Positions 41,929 through 51,040 of a stretch of 64,000 nucleotides of DNA are shown piece after piece. The notes under the pieces are model-generated. The model was not told the DNA's origin and made no database searches. It saw nothing but the letters and a program-made list of their open reading frames with translations. Position numbers and translations under genes: made by a program. Source of the stretch: RGIG8124 sp045130665 (lineage in GTDB: Bacteria; Bacillota; Clostridia; Christensenellales; CAG-917); assembly GCA_045130665.1 (NCBI GenBank), contig JBGUQC010000004.1, positions 248,001 to 312,000 on the forward strand, read 5' to 3'. The first letter of the stretch is position 1; each line of letters starts with the position of its first letter.

Positions 41929-42447
41929 TTATTTCTTGTTTGCTGGTGAGATGATAACGGCAATCATTCTTCCTTCTTGCTTTAAAGGTTTATCAACAAC
42001 GCCCTTTTCTCCCACGATTTCCAAATAGTTTTTCATGATATTCATGCCAACTTCTGGATGTGCTAACTCTCTTCTCTTTAAAAGGATAGATGCTCTAACT
42101 TTATCCCCACCTTCTAAGAATCCGATGGTTTGTTGAGCTAATCTCTTTAAATCACCTACATCAATAACTGCAGATAATCTGATTTCCTTAATCTTAACTG
42201 TTGTTTGATTCTTCTTAGCATCTTTCTCTCTCTTTTGTTGTTCATAACGATATTTGCCATAGTCCATTAACTTGCATGTTGCTGGAGCTGGTGCGTTATC
42301 TGGTGAGACTTTTGCTAAATCGAGACCTTGCTCTTCAGCGATACGTCTTGCTTCTTGAATAGAAACAATGCCATATTGAGAACCGTCAGCACCAATTAGT
42401 CTGACTTCTTTGTCTCTTATTTGTTGGTTAATTAGTAGCTCTTTTAT
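41929..42447 (-). CDS. infC: Translation initiation factor IF-3, ATA start codon
   Basis: 172 residues when started at ATA 42447. No ATG, GTG or TTG gives a full protein: the first ATG (42267) lies at codon 61, inside the conserved CKLMDYGKYRYEQQK. Reading upstream in frame gives KELLINQQIRDKEVRLIGADGSQYG, the true IF-3 N-domain, and GGAGGAG stands 7 nt before the ATA. Non-AUG starts let IF-3 limit its own synthesis, because IF-3 rejects such codons. The C-domain (VKIKEIRLSAVIDVGD to the end) is complete. First gene of infC-rpmI-rplT-trmH-yebC. Confidence 0.95.
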   Translation of the reverse strand: MKELLINQQIRDKEVRLIGADGSQYGIVSIQEARRIAEEQGLDLAKVSPDNAPAPATCKLMDYGKYRYEQQKREKDAKKNQTTVKIKEIRLSAVIDVGDLKRLAQQTIGFLEGGDKVRASILLKRRELAHPEVGMNIMKNYLEIVGEKGVVDKPLKQEGRMIAVIISPANKK

Positions 42448-42581
42448 AGTAGTGCTCCTCCTAATATTAAAAAATTGAGTTATGCAAAATAACCCAATTC
42501 CTATGTAAATAAAATATTCAATTTTAGTTACAAAACCATTTTGTCTAGGACTTATGGTGCAAGTGGATTACTTTGCTTTGC
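42448..42581 (-). promoter_or_regulatory. infC operon leader, L20-leader-like attenuator
   Basis: About 134 nt of untranslated leader. It contains an ACAAAA/TTTTGT hairpin (42530-42544) and, directly before the ribosome site, an intrinsic terminator: TTGAGTTAT (42475-42483) with ATAACCCAA (42489-42497), 9 bp with one wobble, followed by six U on the minus strand. Position and design fit the Bacillota L20 leader, where L20 binding favours termination. Confidence 0.75.
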
Positions 42582-42587
42582 TGCTAT

Positions 42588-42617
42588 ATATTATCAATAT
42601 GTTTATTTGATTGTCAA
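42588..42617 (-). promoter_or_regulatory. Sigma-A promoter of the infC operon
   Basis: On the minus strand TTGACA (42612-42617), 18 nt, TAATAT (42588-42593). Confidence 0.78.
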
Positions 42618-42650
42618 CTAAATAAATTAATTTATTTTAATAATAAATAT

Positions 42651-42691
42651 TATAAAAGCCCCTGGTGCAACTAATTCTGCATTTCGGGGCT
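42651..42691 (-). terminator. Intrinsic terminator of thrS
   Basis: AGCCCC (42657-42662) with GGGGCT (42686-42691), an inner TGCA pairing, then TTTTATA on the minus strand. Confidence 0.82.
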
Positions 42692-42715
42692 AATATATAA
42701 ATTGGTTTGTCTTAA

Positions 42716-44653
42716 TTATTTAACAACCTTGTTGTTAATTTCATCCTTAATCTTGGCTAAGAATTCTTCGAATGTCATCTTGCCAATGTCACCCTCTGTT
42801 CTGGAACGAACTGAGATAACACCATCTTCAACTTCTTTATCACCAATGATAAGAATGTATGGTATCTTGAGCAATTGTGCTTCTCTGATCTTCTTTCCAA
42901 GCTTTTCACTTCTGATATCTAATACAGCACGGATACCTTCTCTTTGGAATTTGGCTTGTAATTCTTTTGCTGCATCAATTGTTCTATCTGTTAAGGATAA
43001 TACTGCAACTTGCTCTGGAGATACCCATACTGGGAATGCACCATTGTATTTTTCAATTAACATAGCAAGTGTTCTTTCATATGAACCAATTGAACTACGG
43101 TGAATAATCATTGGGTTGACCTTCTCACCATTTTCATCAATATAGAACATATCGAAACGTTTTGCTAAAGCAAAGTCTATTTGAACTGTGAATAATGTAT
43201 CCTCTTTTCCGTGTACATTGTATCCTTGAACGTCAAGCTTTGGTCCGTAGAATGCTGCTTCACCCCATGCTTCTGTGAACTTAACACCAGCATCAATTAA
43301 GATTTGTTCCATCATTCCTTCTGTCTTTTCCCAGTCTTCAGCTGTACCAATGTACTTTTCACTGTTCTTTGGATCCCAACGTGAGAAACGATATGTTAAA
43401 TCTCCTTCTAATCCTAATGTCTTTACCATGTACTTAATAATGTCTAAAGCACCGAAAAACTCTTGTTCTAATTGGTCCTTTGTACATACAATGTGTCCAT
43501 CTGCAAGTGTGAATTGTCTAACTCTTGTTAAACCATGCATTTCACCAGATGCTTCTTTTCTGAATAATGTAGATGTCTCTGCATAACGGAGTGGTAAATC
43601 TCTATAAGATTTAAGACCATTCTTGTAAATTGTGAATTGGAATGGACATGTCATTGGTCTTAAGCATAAAACTTCTTCATCCTCGTCTTCATCACCCATG
43701 TAGAACATCTTGTCTTTGTAGTGATCCCAGTGTCCGGAAATCTTGAATAAATCATTCTTTGACATGATAGGTGTCTTTGTTAAGAGATAGCCTCTTCTCT
43801 CTTCTTCGTCTTCAACCCATCTTTGAAGTAATTGCATAATCTTTGCGCCTCTTGGCATTAAGAGTGGTAAGCCTTGACCGATAGTTTCATCTGTCATGAA
43901 TAGTTGTAAGTCACGACCTAATTTGTTGTGCTCTCTTGCTTCTGCCTCTTCAAGTTTTTGAATGTATTCATCTAAATCAGACTTCTTTGTGAATGCTGTT
44001 CCATAAATACGAGTTAACATCTTGTTCTTTTCATTTCCACGCCAGTAAGCACCAGTTAAAGAAATTAACTTGAATGCCTTAATCTTGCCTGTAGATGTAA
44101 GGTGTGGACCTGCACAAAGATCTGTAAAGTCGCCTTGTGTATAGAAAGAAATCTCTTCACCATCTGGAATATCTTTTAATAATTCAACCTTATAAGGTTG
44201 TTTCCACTTAGAAATGAGCTTTTCAGCATCTTTTCTAGATAAGACTTTCTTTTCAATTGGTAGGTCTGCTTTGATGATTTCTCTCATCTCTGCTTCAATT
44301 TTGTCAAAGTCACCTTGGTTGATAGGTGTCTTGAAATCGAAGTCATAGTAAAAACCATCTTTAATTGCTGGACCAATTGCAAAAGCAGCTGTTGGATAAA
44401 TGTTATGAACAGCTTGAGCAAGTATGTGTGAACATGTATGACGATAAGCAGCTTTACCCTCGTCATCATCCCATGTTAATACTTCAAATGAACTATCTTC
44501 TGAAATAATTTCGCTTAAAGATTTTAAAACACCATTTACTCTGCAAATAAGTGCAGCACGTGCTAAACCTTCAGATATTGCCTTTGTGATTTCCAATCCA
44601 GAAAGAGGTGAATCAAAAGTTAATTGTTTGCCATCTTTTAAAGTAATAATCAT
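42716..44653 (-). CDS. thrS: Threonyl-tRNA synthetase
   Basis: 645 residues from ATG 44653 (GGGAGG 6 nt upstream). TGS domain 1-60, editing domain with HTCSHILAQAVHNI and the zinc-like CAGPHL site, class II core with MRPMTCPFQF, EMHGLTRVRQFTLADGHI and HRSSIGSYERTLAMLIE, and the C-terminal anticodon domain from WVSPEQVAVLSL. It charges tRNA-Thr. There is no T-box leader; a short leader of about 60 nt has a hairpin next to the ribosome site. Confidence 0.98.
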   Translation of the reverse strand: MIITLKDGKQLTFDSPLSGLEITKAISEGLARAALICRVNGVLKSLSEIISEDSSFEVLTWDDDEGKAAYRHTCSHILAQAVHNIYPTAAFAIGPAIKDGFYYDFDFKTPINQGDFDKIEAEMREIIKADLPIEKKVLSRKDAEKLISKWKQPYKVELLKDIPDGEEISFYTQGDFTDLCAGPHLTSTGKIKAFKLISLTGAYWRGNEKNKMLTRIYGTAFTKKSDLDEYIQKLEEAEAREHNKLGRDLQLFMTDETIGQGLPLLMPRGAKIMQLLQRWVEDEEERRGYLLTKTPIMSKNDLFKISGHWDHYKDKMFYMGDEDEDEEVLCLRPMTCPFQFTIYKNGLKSYRDLPLRYAETSTLFRKEASGEMHGLTRVRQFTLADGHIVCTKDQLEQEFFGALDIIKYMVKTLGLEGDLTYRFSRWDPKNSEKYIGTAEDWEKTEGMMEQILIDAGVKFTEAWGEAAFYGPKLDVQGYNVHGKEDTLFTVQIDFALAKRFDMFYIDENGEKVNPMIIHRSSIGSYERTLAMLIEKYNGAFPVWVSPEQVAVLSLTDRTIDAAKELQAKFQREGIRAVLDIRSEKLGKKIREAQLLKIPYILIIGDKEVEDGVISVRSRTEGDIGKMTFEEFLAKIKDEINNKVVK

Positions 44654-44668
44654 TTTAAACCTCCCGCA

Positions 44669-44691
44669 GTAAGCCATACAATTGGCTTTAC
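44669..44691 (-). promoter_or_regulatory. thrS leader hairpin, anticodon-like loop (candidate translational operator)
   Basis: GTAAGCC (44669-44675) pairs with GGCTTTAC (44684-44691; one A bulged). On the mRNA the 8-nt loop is AAUUGUAU and contains UUGUA, the U33-UGU-A37 sequence of a tRNA-Thr(UGU) anticodon loop. The stem base is 3 nt from the GGGAGG site. Confidence 0.5.
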
Positions 44692-44721
44692 GTACTTAAA
44701 TAATTTTTTTAGTGCCTTTCT

Positions 44722-44749
44722 ATTATAATACTTATAATAAAACGTGCAA
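44722..44749 (-). promoter_or_regulatory. Probable promoter of thrS
   Basis: On the minus strand TTGCAC (44744-44749), 16 nt, TATAAT (44722-44727). The -35 box is part of the lacZ terminator stem. Confidence 0.6.
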
Positions 44750-44770
44750 CCCTTTTTTGAGAATTGCACG
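44735..44770 (-). terminator. Intrinsic terminator of lacZ
   Basis: CGTGCAA (44743-44749) with TTGCACG (44764-44770), then TTTTATTAT on the minus strand. Confidence 0.82.
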
Positions 44771-44794
44771 AAATATTTTTTAATTTTTTGTAAA

Positions 44795-47700
44795 TTACTT
44801 AATTACAAAACTAAACTCATGTAATTGATTTGGTTTAATCTTGTATCTGCTCTTTGTACATGCCATAGCAGGAAGATCTCCACCAACACCTCTTTGTGCA
44901 CCATCTATATAAACTGAAATGGTGTCTCCTCTCTTGAGTTCATGTAAGTGTTTAGCCTCCTCTAAGGCTTCCATTGTATATGGATGTGAACTCCACTCAA
45001 ATGGCTTATTTAATGATTCAAATGTTAACTCCTTTTCACCACCAGAAATCGTTAGATTTCTTGTATCACAGTGGTTACCATTTTCTTGTGGATAAAGGTA
45101 TCCATGAGTAAAGTCATCTACCTTACCTTCATATTCTCTAATGAATGCAGATGTCTTTCTATCACAATAGTTTTCATGTGGTCCTCTACCAAAGAACTTG
45201 ATATTGTCCATATCTCCCTTAAGTTCCATCCTAAATCCAAAGCGTGGAAGACTAAACAAGTAGTTCTTGCACTTTAGAGTAATCTTTAATCCATCATCAC
45301 TTGCCTCGTAAATTGTCTTTACTAAGCCCATGTGAGACATAGACCACTCTATCTCTACTCTATTGCTTAATACACTAATCTTTCCTCTAGATAATGAACT
45401 TTGTGCTTTCTTGAAATAATAAACTCCTAAGAATGCCTTTAAGAATCTACTTAATGATGGATATACATCATTGTCTGTAACTGCTCTCCAGAAGTTTGGT
45501 TTAATTGAATGAACTAGCATTTCTTGTCCATCTTTAATAATAGATGAAATGAAACCAGTATCAATATTGACCTTAGCTTGGAGTTTTCCACAATCTAATG
45601 TGATAAACTTATCATCCTTGAATACAGATTGGTTTTGAGAAGATGTATAAATCATAGATTTATATTTAACTATTTCTAGTTGTTCTTCTGCAACTACATG
45701 ACCCTTTTGTATTCCTAATTCATCTTCCTTTTGAACTGCCTTACAGATAATTGAAACTTCTCCATCTTTTGGAATAGTAAATGGAATAGGAATAATCTCT
45801 GTTTCACCTGGAGCAATAGATGGCATAGAAGACTTCTTGTATTCTTCTTTCTTGCCATTAAGGATAAGCTCCATTTCTAAATCATATTTATCTAGATTTG
45901 TGAATAACTTTTCATTCTTAATTTCAATTTTGTTATCTACAAGCTTAAATTGGATTGTTTGATGAACTTTCTTTACTTCGTAAAGAGCTGGGTTTGGACT
46001 TCTATCTGCTCTAACAATTCCGTTGAATGCAAAGTTACCATCATTTGGTTGGTCTCCCCAGTCTCCACCATATGTCCACTCTACTGTTCCATCTTCTTTG
46101 GTTCTCTTTATAGATTGATCTGCAAAGTCCCAAATATAACCACCACAAAGTCTGTCATGATTCTTGAAATGCTCCCAGTAATCTGCAAAGTTACCTAAAG
46201 AATTACCCATACAATGAGCATATTCACATTCAATGAATGGTTTGTCTTTATATTGCTTTGGTGTTAATAAGTGTCCAAATGGAGCAAAGATATTTTGTGA
46301 ATGCTTATGGCATTTGTTATTTGCCACTTCTTCCATTTGATTCTCAGGTGTGTACATCTCAGATAGAATATCTGTTGTCTTTGCATGTGCATCACATTCG
46401 TAATGAATTGGACGTGTTGCATCTATTTCAAGAGCAGCTTTCTTCATTGCTGGGAATACCTTACCATTTCCACTCTCGTTTCCTAAAGACCAGAATAAAA
46501 TACATGGATGGTTTCTATATGTCTTAACCATGTTTTGCATACGCCATACACATTGTGGTGTCCAGAGTTTGCTGCCTCTTGGCATGAATACTGCAAGACC
46601 ATGTGTTTCAAGGTTGTTTTCACACATAACCATAATGCCGTATTTATCACAGAGATCAAAGAACTCTCTTGAATTTGGATAATGGCTGGTTCTTATGCTA
46701 TCTACATTGTTATTTTTAAGGAGAATAATATCCTTCTCTGTTAGCTCTGCAGGAACTGCATGACCATATTCTGGATGGAATTCATGTCTATTAACACCAC
46801 GTATCTTTAACTTCTTCTTATTGAGTAAAATATATGGTTCTTTTCCGTCTAAACTTGGAACGATTTCTACGAGTCTAAAACCATAGTTCAAAACTCTCTT
46901 ATCCAGTATTCTAACGGCACCTTTTTCATGAGATTGGATTGTTAGAACGAGCTTGTATAGGTATGGATTTTCAGCAGACCAAAGCTTAAAATCTTTTAGA
47001 ACTTTATCAAAGTCAAAATTAAACTTGTCTCCTTCTCCAATGCCTAGTATTTTAATCTCTTCATGAACTGCTGTTTTGCCTTCCATATCAATAAGGTCTA
47101 AACATACAGCACCATCCTCTATTTCCTCATCTCCTGAACATGAGATAGATAAATCTACCTTCATTGTTGCCTCGGACATGTCCTCATTAAACATTGAACG
47201 AGCATAGATATCATCAAAATGAATGTATGGGACAAATACTAGATTAATATTTCTAAATAATCCAGAAAGTCTCCACATATCTTGATCTTCTAAATATGAA
47301 CCTGTTGTATATCTAATTACAACAATTCTAACTTTGTTAGTTCCCTTCTTTACGAATCTTGTAATGTCGTATTCGGCGTAATTAAAGGTGTCCTCAGAAT
47401 ATCCAACAAATTGTCCGTTAATATACAACTCTGCACCAGAGTTTGCTGCAAAGTTAATATGAACCTCTGTCTTTATATCACCAAGTTCAAATTCTCTTTC
47501 ATATACACCACATGGATTAATCTCGTCATTAATCTTTGGAACCTCAAAAGGATTTGAAGATAATGCATATGGATATCTTGTGTTTGTATATATAGGAGTA
47601 TCGAAACCTTTTAATTGCCAGTTAGAAGGGACTTCTATAGTATCCCAATTTTGTATGTCATCTTGTGCAAGTAGTACGGATGGATAGAACTTAAAGTTCC

Positions 47701-47815
47701 ATGTACCATTTAAAGACATAGTGTATGGTTCATCACCTTTATAAGGAAACCCTGCACTGTGCTTATCTTGCACACCAACATAATATATATCTTTATTTTT
47801 GTAACAATCTTTCAT
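44795..47815 (-). CDS. lacZ: Beta-galactosidase, GH2 LacZ type
   Basis: 1006 residues, full LacZ length with sugar-binding, Ig-like, TIM-barrel and C-terminal beta-sandwich domains. Markers: LNGTWNFKFYPS, SYLEDQDMWRLSGLFR, GVNRHEFHPEYG, RTSHYPNS, the acid/base in FWSLGNESGNG, the nucleophile in FIECEYAHCMGNS, and GGDWGDQPNDGNF. No signal peptide, so it acts on lactose or short beta-galactosides inside the cell. Unusually it is 12 nt behind the zinc-ribbon gene at the end of the dnaG-rpoD operon, with no sugar regulator or transporter near. Confidence 0.97.
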   Translation of the reverse strand: MKDCYKNKDIYYVGVQDKHSAGFPYKGDEPYTMSLNGTWNFKFYPSVLLAQDDIQNWDTIEVPSNWQLKGFDTPIYTNTRYPYALSSNPFEVPKINDEINPCGVYEREFELGDIKTEVHINFAANSGAELYINGQFVGYSEDTFNYAEYDITRFVKKGTNKVRIVVIRYTTGSYLEDQDMWRLSGLFRNINLVFVPYIHFDDIYARSMFNEDMSEATMKVDLSISCSGDEEIEDGAVCLDLIDMEGKTAVHEEIKILGIGEGDKFNFDFDKVLKDFKLWSAENPYLYKLVLTIQSHEKGAVRILDKRVLNYGFRLVEIVPSLDGKEPYILLNKKKLKIRGVNRHEFHPEYGHAVPAELTEKDIILLKNNNVDSIRTSHYPNSREFFDLCDKYGIMVMCENNLETHGLAVFMPRGSKLWTPQCVWRMQNMVKTYRNHPCILFWSLGNESGNGKVFPAMKKAALEIDATRPIHYECDAHAKTTDILSEMYTPENQMEEVANNKCHKHSQNIFAPFGHLLTPKQYKDKPFIECEYAHCMGNSLGNFADYWEHFKNHDRLCGGYIWDFADQSIKRTKEDGTVEWTYGGDWGDQPNDGNFAFNGIVRADRSPNPALYEVKKVHQTIQFKLVDNKIEIKNEKLFTNLDKYDLEMELILNGKKEEYKKSSMPSIAPGETEIIPIPFTIPKDGEVSIICKAVQKEDELGIQKGHVVAEEQLEIVKYKSMIYTSSQNQSVFKDDKFITLDCGKLQAKVNIDTGFISSIIKDGQEMLVHSIKPNFWRAVTDNDVYPSLSRFLKAFLGVYYFKKAQSSLSRGKISVLSNRVEIEWSMSHMGLVKTIYEASDDGLKITLKCKNYLFSLPRFGFRMELKGDMDNIKFFGRGPHENYCDRKTSAFIREYEGKVDDFTHGYLYPQENGNHCDTRNLTISGGEKELTFESLNKPFEWSSHPYTMEALEEAKHLHELKRGDTISVYIDGAQRGVGGDLPAMACTKSRYKIKPNQLHEFSFVIK

Positions 47816-47827
47816 GTTTTACCTTTA

Positions 47828-48532
47828 TTATAAGAAAAGAATTCTGCCACATTCTGGGCACTCTATGTAATCTCCTGGTTTTTCTAAAGAATAAACTGCT
47901 GTGCCAATGAATTTTAGACATGCTTCACAGTATTCTCTATCTTTTGTTTGTTTTACAATATATGGGAATTTAACATTTGCTGCTTTAACTTTGTTATATA
48001 ATCCCATTGCTTCTGGAGGAATAGTACCTGCAATTTGTTTTAAAAAATCATTGCACTTTGCAATATTAGCATCTACAATTGCTTTTTCCTTTTCAAATTC
48101 TACCTTTGCAGTTTTTCTTGTCTCTTGTTTTACAACACCATCTTTACGAACTTCTTCAAATTTCTTGTGCACCTTTGTTGTTTGTTCTAATAATTTTTCA
48201 CAAGTGACATCTAATTTTTCAAGTTTTTCGGAAAGATTATTTAGTTTTTCTAAATAAGAAGTAACATCATCTAAATTATCTGCATCTTTCGCTTTAGCCA
48301 TTGCAGTCTCTAAATTTTTAGATAAAATATCGAAGTCAGTTAATGTTTTTTGATATTCATTACTGTATTCTTCCAACTTCTTTTGCAAATCCCTATATTC
48401 TGCAACAACATCATTGTATACCTTCATTGCAAGAGCATAGTTTTTATATGCTGCACTCTTCTTGAACTTTTCATTTAATTGTTCAATTGTTCCTTCAACT
48501 TTTTGGTAATCAAGTATAGCTGTGAAATCCAT
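47828..48532 (-). CDS. Coiled-coil zinc ribbon protein (zf-RING_7 / COG1579 type)
   Basis: 234 residues. A long heptad-rich coiled coil over about residues 15-150 (VVAEYRDLQKKLEEYSNEYQK...), then a C-terminal zinc ribbon with CEAC and CPEC. In Bacillota it is regularly found behind nif3-type genes, as here. Function unknown; binding to nucleic acid or a role near the ribosome has been proposed for the family. GGAG-like site before ATG. Confidence 0.85.
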   Translation of the reverse strand: MDFTAILDYQKVEGTIEQLNEKFKKSAAYKNYALAMKVYNDVVAEYRDLQKKLEEYSNEYQKTLTDFDILSKNLETAMAKAKDADNLDDVTSYLEKLNNLSEKLEKLDVTCEKLLEQTTKVHKKFEEVRKDGVVKQETRKTAKVEFEKEKAIVDANIAKCNDFLKQIAGTIPPEAMGLYNKVKAANVKFPYIVKQTKDREYCEACLKFIGTAVYSLEKPGDYIECPECGRILFL

Positions 48533-48548
48533 AGTTCACTCCTTTATG

Positions 48549-49313
48549 TTATATAATCGTATTGAATGGTCTCTCTTGCTTAGATGTTAAAACTGTAACA
48601 CCTAATGCACTCTCTATTAGACCTTTTATGATATCTTCAGCAATAATCTCACTTGAATAATGTGAAAATGAGACTACTGCGAAATTGTCTTCTTTAGCAT
48701 CTACATAATTGTGGTGCTTGAAATCTCCGGATAAATAAACATCTGCCTCACTCTTTGCAAAATCATAGTTTTCTTTATCTGATCCGCCACCACCAGTACA
48801 TGCAAATACTCTCTTAACCTTTTTCTTAGTATTTGTATATGTAACTGTTTCATCATTTAGTTTCGTTGAAACTAACTTTGCAAAATCTTTGATATCCATC
48901 TTATCAACATCAAATAAGACTCCACAGCGCTCGGTTTGAACTTTAATATTCTTGCCATCTAGTATTTGAGCTAGTGTGTAGTTCATACCCTTTTCTGCTT
49001 TGTCTAAATTTGTATGTTCTGAAATAACAGCGATATCATTCTTTATGCACTTTTCAATAATCTTGCCTTTTCCATCACTTGTGTCTATTTCATATAATGG
49101 ACTAAAGATTAATGGGTGATGTGAAATGATAAGGTTTGCACCCTTCTTTATTGCAAAATCTACAACAGCGCTTGTTACATCTAAACAAGCAACTATCTTC
49201 TTAACTTCCTCATCTGGATTACCAAGCATTAGACCAATATTGTCATACTCTTCTTTTAAAGATGCTGGCGCTACTTTTTCTAATTCATTTAGAACGTCTT
49301 GTATTTTTGTCAT
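48549..49313 (-). CDS. Nif3-like dinuclear metal centre protein (YqfO/DUF34)
   Basis: 254 residues, short form without the central insert domain of YqfO. Metal ligands: LISHHPLIFSP (His-His), SEHTNLDKAEKGMN, and GDFKHHNYVDAKEDNFAVVSFSHYSSE near the end. Often annotated as GTP cyclohydrolase type 1 homologue, but that activity is not established for the family. Gene order after trmK is conserved. It overlaps trmK by 4 nt. Confidence 0.93.
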   Translation of the reverse strand: MTKIQDVLNELEKVAPASLKEEYDNIGLMLGNPDEEVKKIVACLDVTSAVVDFAIKKGANLIISHHPLIFSPLYEIDTSDGKGKIIEKCIKNDIAVISEHTNLDKAEKGMNYTLAQILDGKNIKVQTERCGVLFDVDKMDIKDFAKLVSTKLNDETVTYTNTKKKVKRVFACTGGGGSDKENYDFAKSEADVYLSGDFKHHNYVDAKEDNFAVVSFSHYSSEIIAEDIIKGLIESALGVTVLTSKQERPFNTII

Positions 49314-49966
49314 TGTAACTCCTTTTGAGTTTGGGTAAGTCTTTGTAATTCCTCTTTAACTCCCTTTGCATCTTTGTTGGTTTTTAGCAATTCGTTTAAA
49401 TGTGCTATTCTTTCCTCGCAAAAGATTTTAAAGATTGGATCTACCCTGTAATTTATCCCGTAATAAATCTCGTTATCACTAGGAATCTTTGCTCCTTTTT
49501 CTGCAGAGAATGATGTATAGAAATGATGTCCCTCTTTTATCCAGATATCGTTAACTATGCCATATCCATTATCTGCAAGTGTTTTCCTAACTTTTTCTTG
49601 GTGTCTGTTAGGTGAAAGCACAAATCTTTCGTATTTTTTGCCTTCACCAAACGCTCTTTCGAGTATTTTTGCTATTTCAGTGCCTCCAAGCCCTGCTAAG
49701 CAAACGCAAGACACTTCTTCACTATCTAACTCGTCACAACCATCAGAAACCCTACAAATCGTCTCACAGCCTTTATAAGATTTCATTAATTCATCAGCTT
49801 TTTCTAGAGATGATGCGGATATGTCCATGTTTATAACTTTCTTTATTTTGTTATTAGCATATAAATATGCCCCTAACTTTCCATGGTCACAGCCTATATC
49901 TGCAATAGATTCACCCTCAACTAGAGATGCAATTGCCTTTAGACGCTTAGATAGTATTACTCTCAT
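49310..49966 (-). CDS. trmK: tRNA (adenine(22)-N1)-methyltransferase TrmK
   Basis: 218 residues. SAM site IADIGCDHGKLGAYL near residue 20, NMDISASSLEKA, and the catalytic-loop region VCLAGLGGTEIAKIL, ending in FVLSPNRHQEKVRKTL. It methylates A22 in tRNAs with A at that position. The start shares a base with the rpoD stop. Order rpoD-trmK-nif3 is the Bacillota standard. Confidence 0.94.
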   Translation of the reverse strand: MRVILSKRLKAIASLVEGESIADIGCDHGKLGAYLYANNKIKKVINMDISASSLEKADELMKSYKGCETICRVSDGCDELDSEEVSCVCLAGLGGTEIAKILERAFGEGKKYERFVLSPNRHQEKVRKTLADNGYGIVNDIWIKEGHHFYTSFSAEKGAKIPSDNEIYYGINYRVDPIFKIFCEERIAHLNELLKTNKDAKGVKEELQRLTQTQKELQ

Positions 49967-51015
49967 TAGTCGTAATAATCTCTTAAGATTTTGATTCTGT
50001 TAGGTTGACGTAACTTAGATAAAGCTTTTGTCTCAATTTGACGAATTCTTTCTCTTGTTACATTGAACTCTTTACCAACTTCTTCAAGTGTTCTTTGTCT
50101 GCCATCGTCTATACCATATCTAAGACGAATAACTTTTTGCTCTCTTGGTGTAAGTGTTGAAAGAACCTTTAAAAGTAATTCTTTTAACATCTTGTTCTCA
50201 GCAACTTCAGATGGAGATAATGAGTTTGTATCCTCTAAAAAGTCTCCTAAATAAGAGTCATCTTCTTGTCCAACTGGTGTTTCGAAACTTACTGGGTCTT
50301 GAGAAATTCTTTGGATGTAAAGAATCTTTTCCTCTGGCATATCTAGTCTTTCAGCTAGTTCTGCTGTTGTTGGTTCTCTACCTTTCTCTTGAACTAATTG
50401 TCTTGTAACCTTTGCAAGTTTGGAAATAATGTCTCCCATGTGAACAGGAATACGAATAAGTCTGCCTTGGTCTGATATTGCTCTTTGAATACCTTGACGG
50501 ATCCACCATGTAGCATATGTTGAGAACTTTAATTCTCTGTTGTAATCAAACTTATCAACAGCTTTCATTAAACCTACATTACCTTCTTGGATTAAATCTA
50601 AGAATTGTAAACCACGATTCATGTACTTCTTAGCAATAGAAACAACTAATCTTAAGTTGCAGTTAATAAGCTTATCTCTTGCAGCTTTGTCTCCTTGCTC
50701 AATTCTCTTTGCAAGGTCGATTTCTTCTTCTCTTGTTAAAAGTGGGTATTTACCAATATCACGTAAATACATCTTTACAGAGTCGTTAGTGTTTGCATCT
50801 GTAATGCCGTCTAACTTGATTTCTGGTTCTTGTTCAACATCCTTAATTTGAACATTTGCTTTGGCAAGTGCATCATAAACAGTTTCCATGTCGCTTGCAT
50901 CTGCATTTAGATGCTCAAGTCTTGACATAAGTTCTTCGTCTGTTAATACACCTTTTTCTTGACCGATTTTAATTAATTGGTCTATTTGTTGTTGTAGTAA
51001 TTCGTTTCTATCCAT
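49966..51015 (-). CDS. rpoD: RNA polymerase primary sigma factor (sigma-A)
   Basis: 349 residues. Region 1.1-like start, region 1.2 DSVKMYLRDIGKYPLLTREEEIDLA, region 2 NLRLVVSIAKKYMNRGLQFLDLIQEGN and FSTYATWWIRQGIQRAI (-10 reading), region 3, and region 4 HTH RTLEEVGKEFNVTRERIRQIE (-35 reading). The residues are standard, in line with the many TTGACA/TATAAT promoters in the window. Lies 25 nt after dnaG. Confidence 0.98.
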   Translation of the reverse strand: MDRNELLQQQIDQLIKIGQEKGVLTDEELMSRLEHLNADASDMETVYDALAKANVQIKDVEQEPEIKLDGITDANTNDSVKMYLRDIGKYPLLTREEEIDLAKRIEQGDKAARDKLINCNLRLVVSIAKKYMNRGLQFLDLIQEGNVGLMKAVDKFDYNRELKFSTYATWWIRQGIQRAISDQGRLIRIPVHMGDIISKLAKVTRQLVQEKGREPTTAELAERLDMPEEKILYIQRISQDPVSFETPVGQEDDSYLGDFLEDTNSLSPSEVAENKMLKELLLKVLSTLTPREQKVIRLRYGIDDGRQRTLEEVGKEFNVTRERIRQIETKALSKLRQPNRIKILRDYYD

Positions 51016-51040
51016 ATTACTCCCTTATAAAATTGATTAC

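Noticed and set aside
41929..42267. IF-3 of 112 residues from the internal ATG
   Set aside because: It lacks the N-domain; the open frame upstream encodes that domain from ATA 42447.
44654..44735. T-box in front of thrS
   Set aside because: The leader is only about 60 nt, without specifier loop, T-box sequence or terminator.
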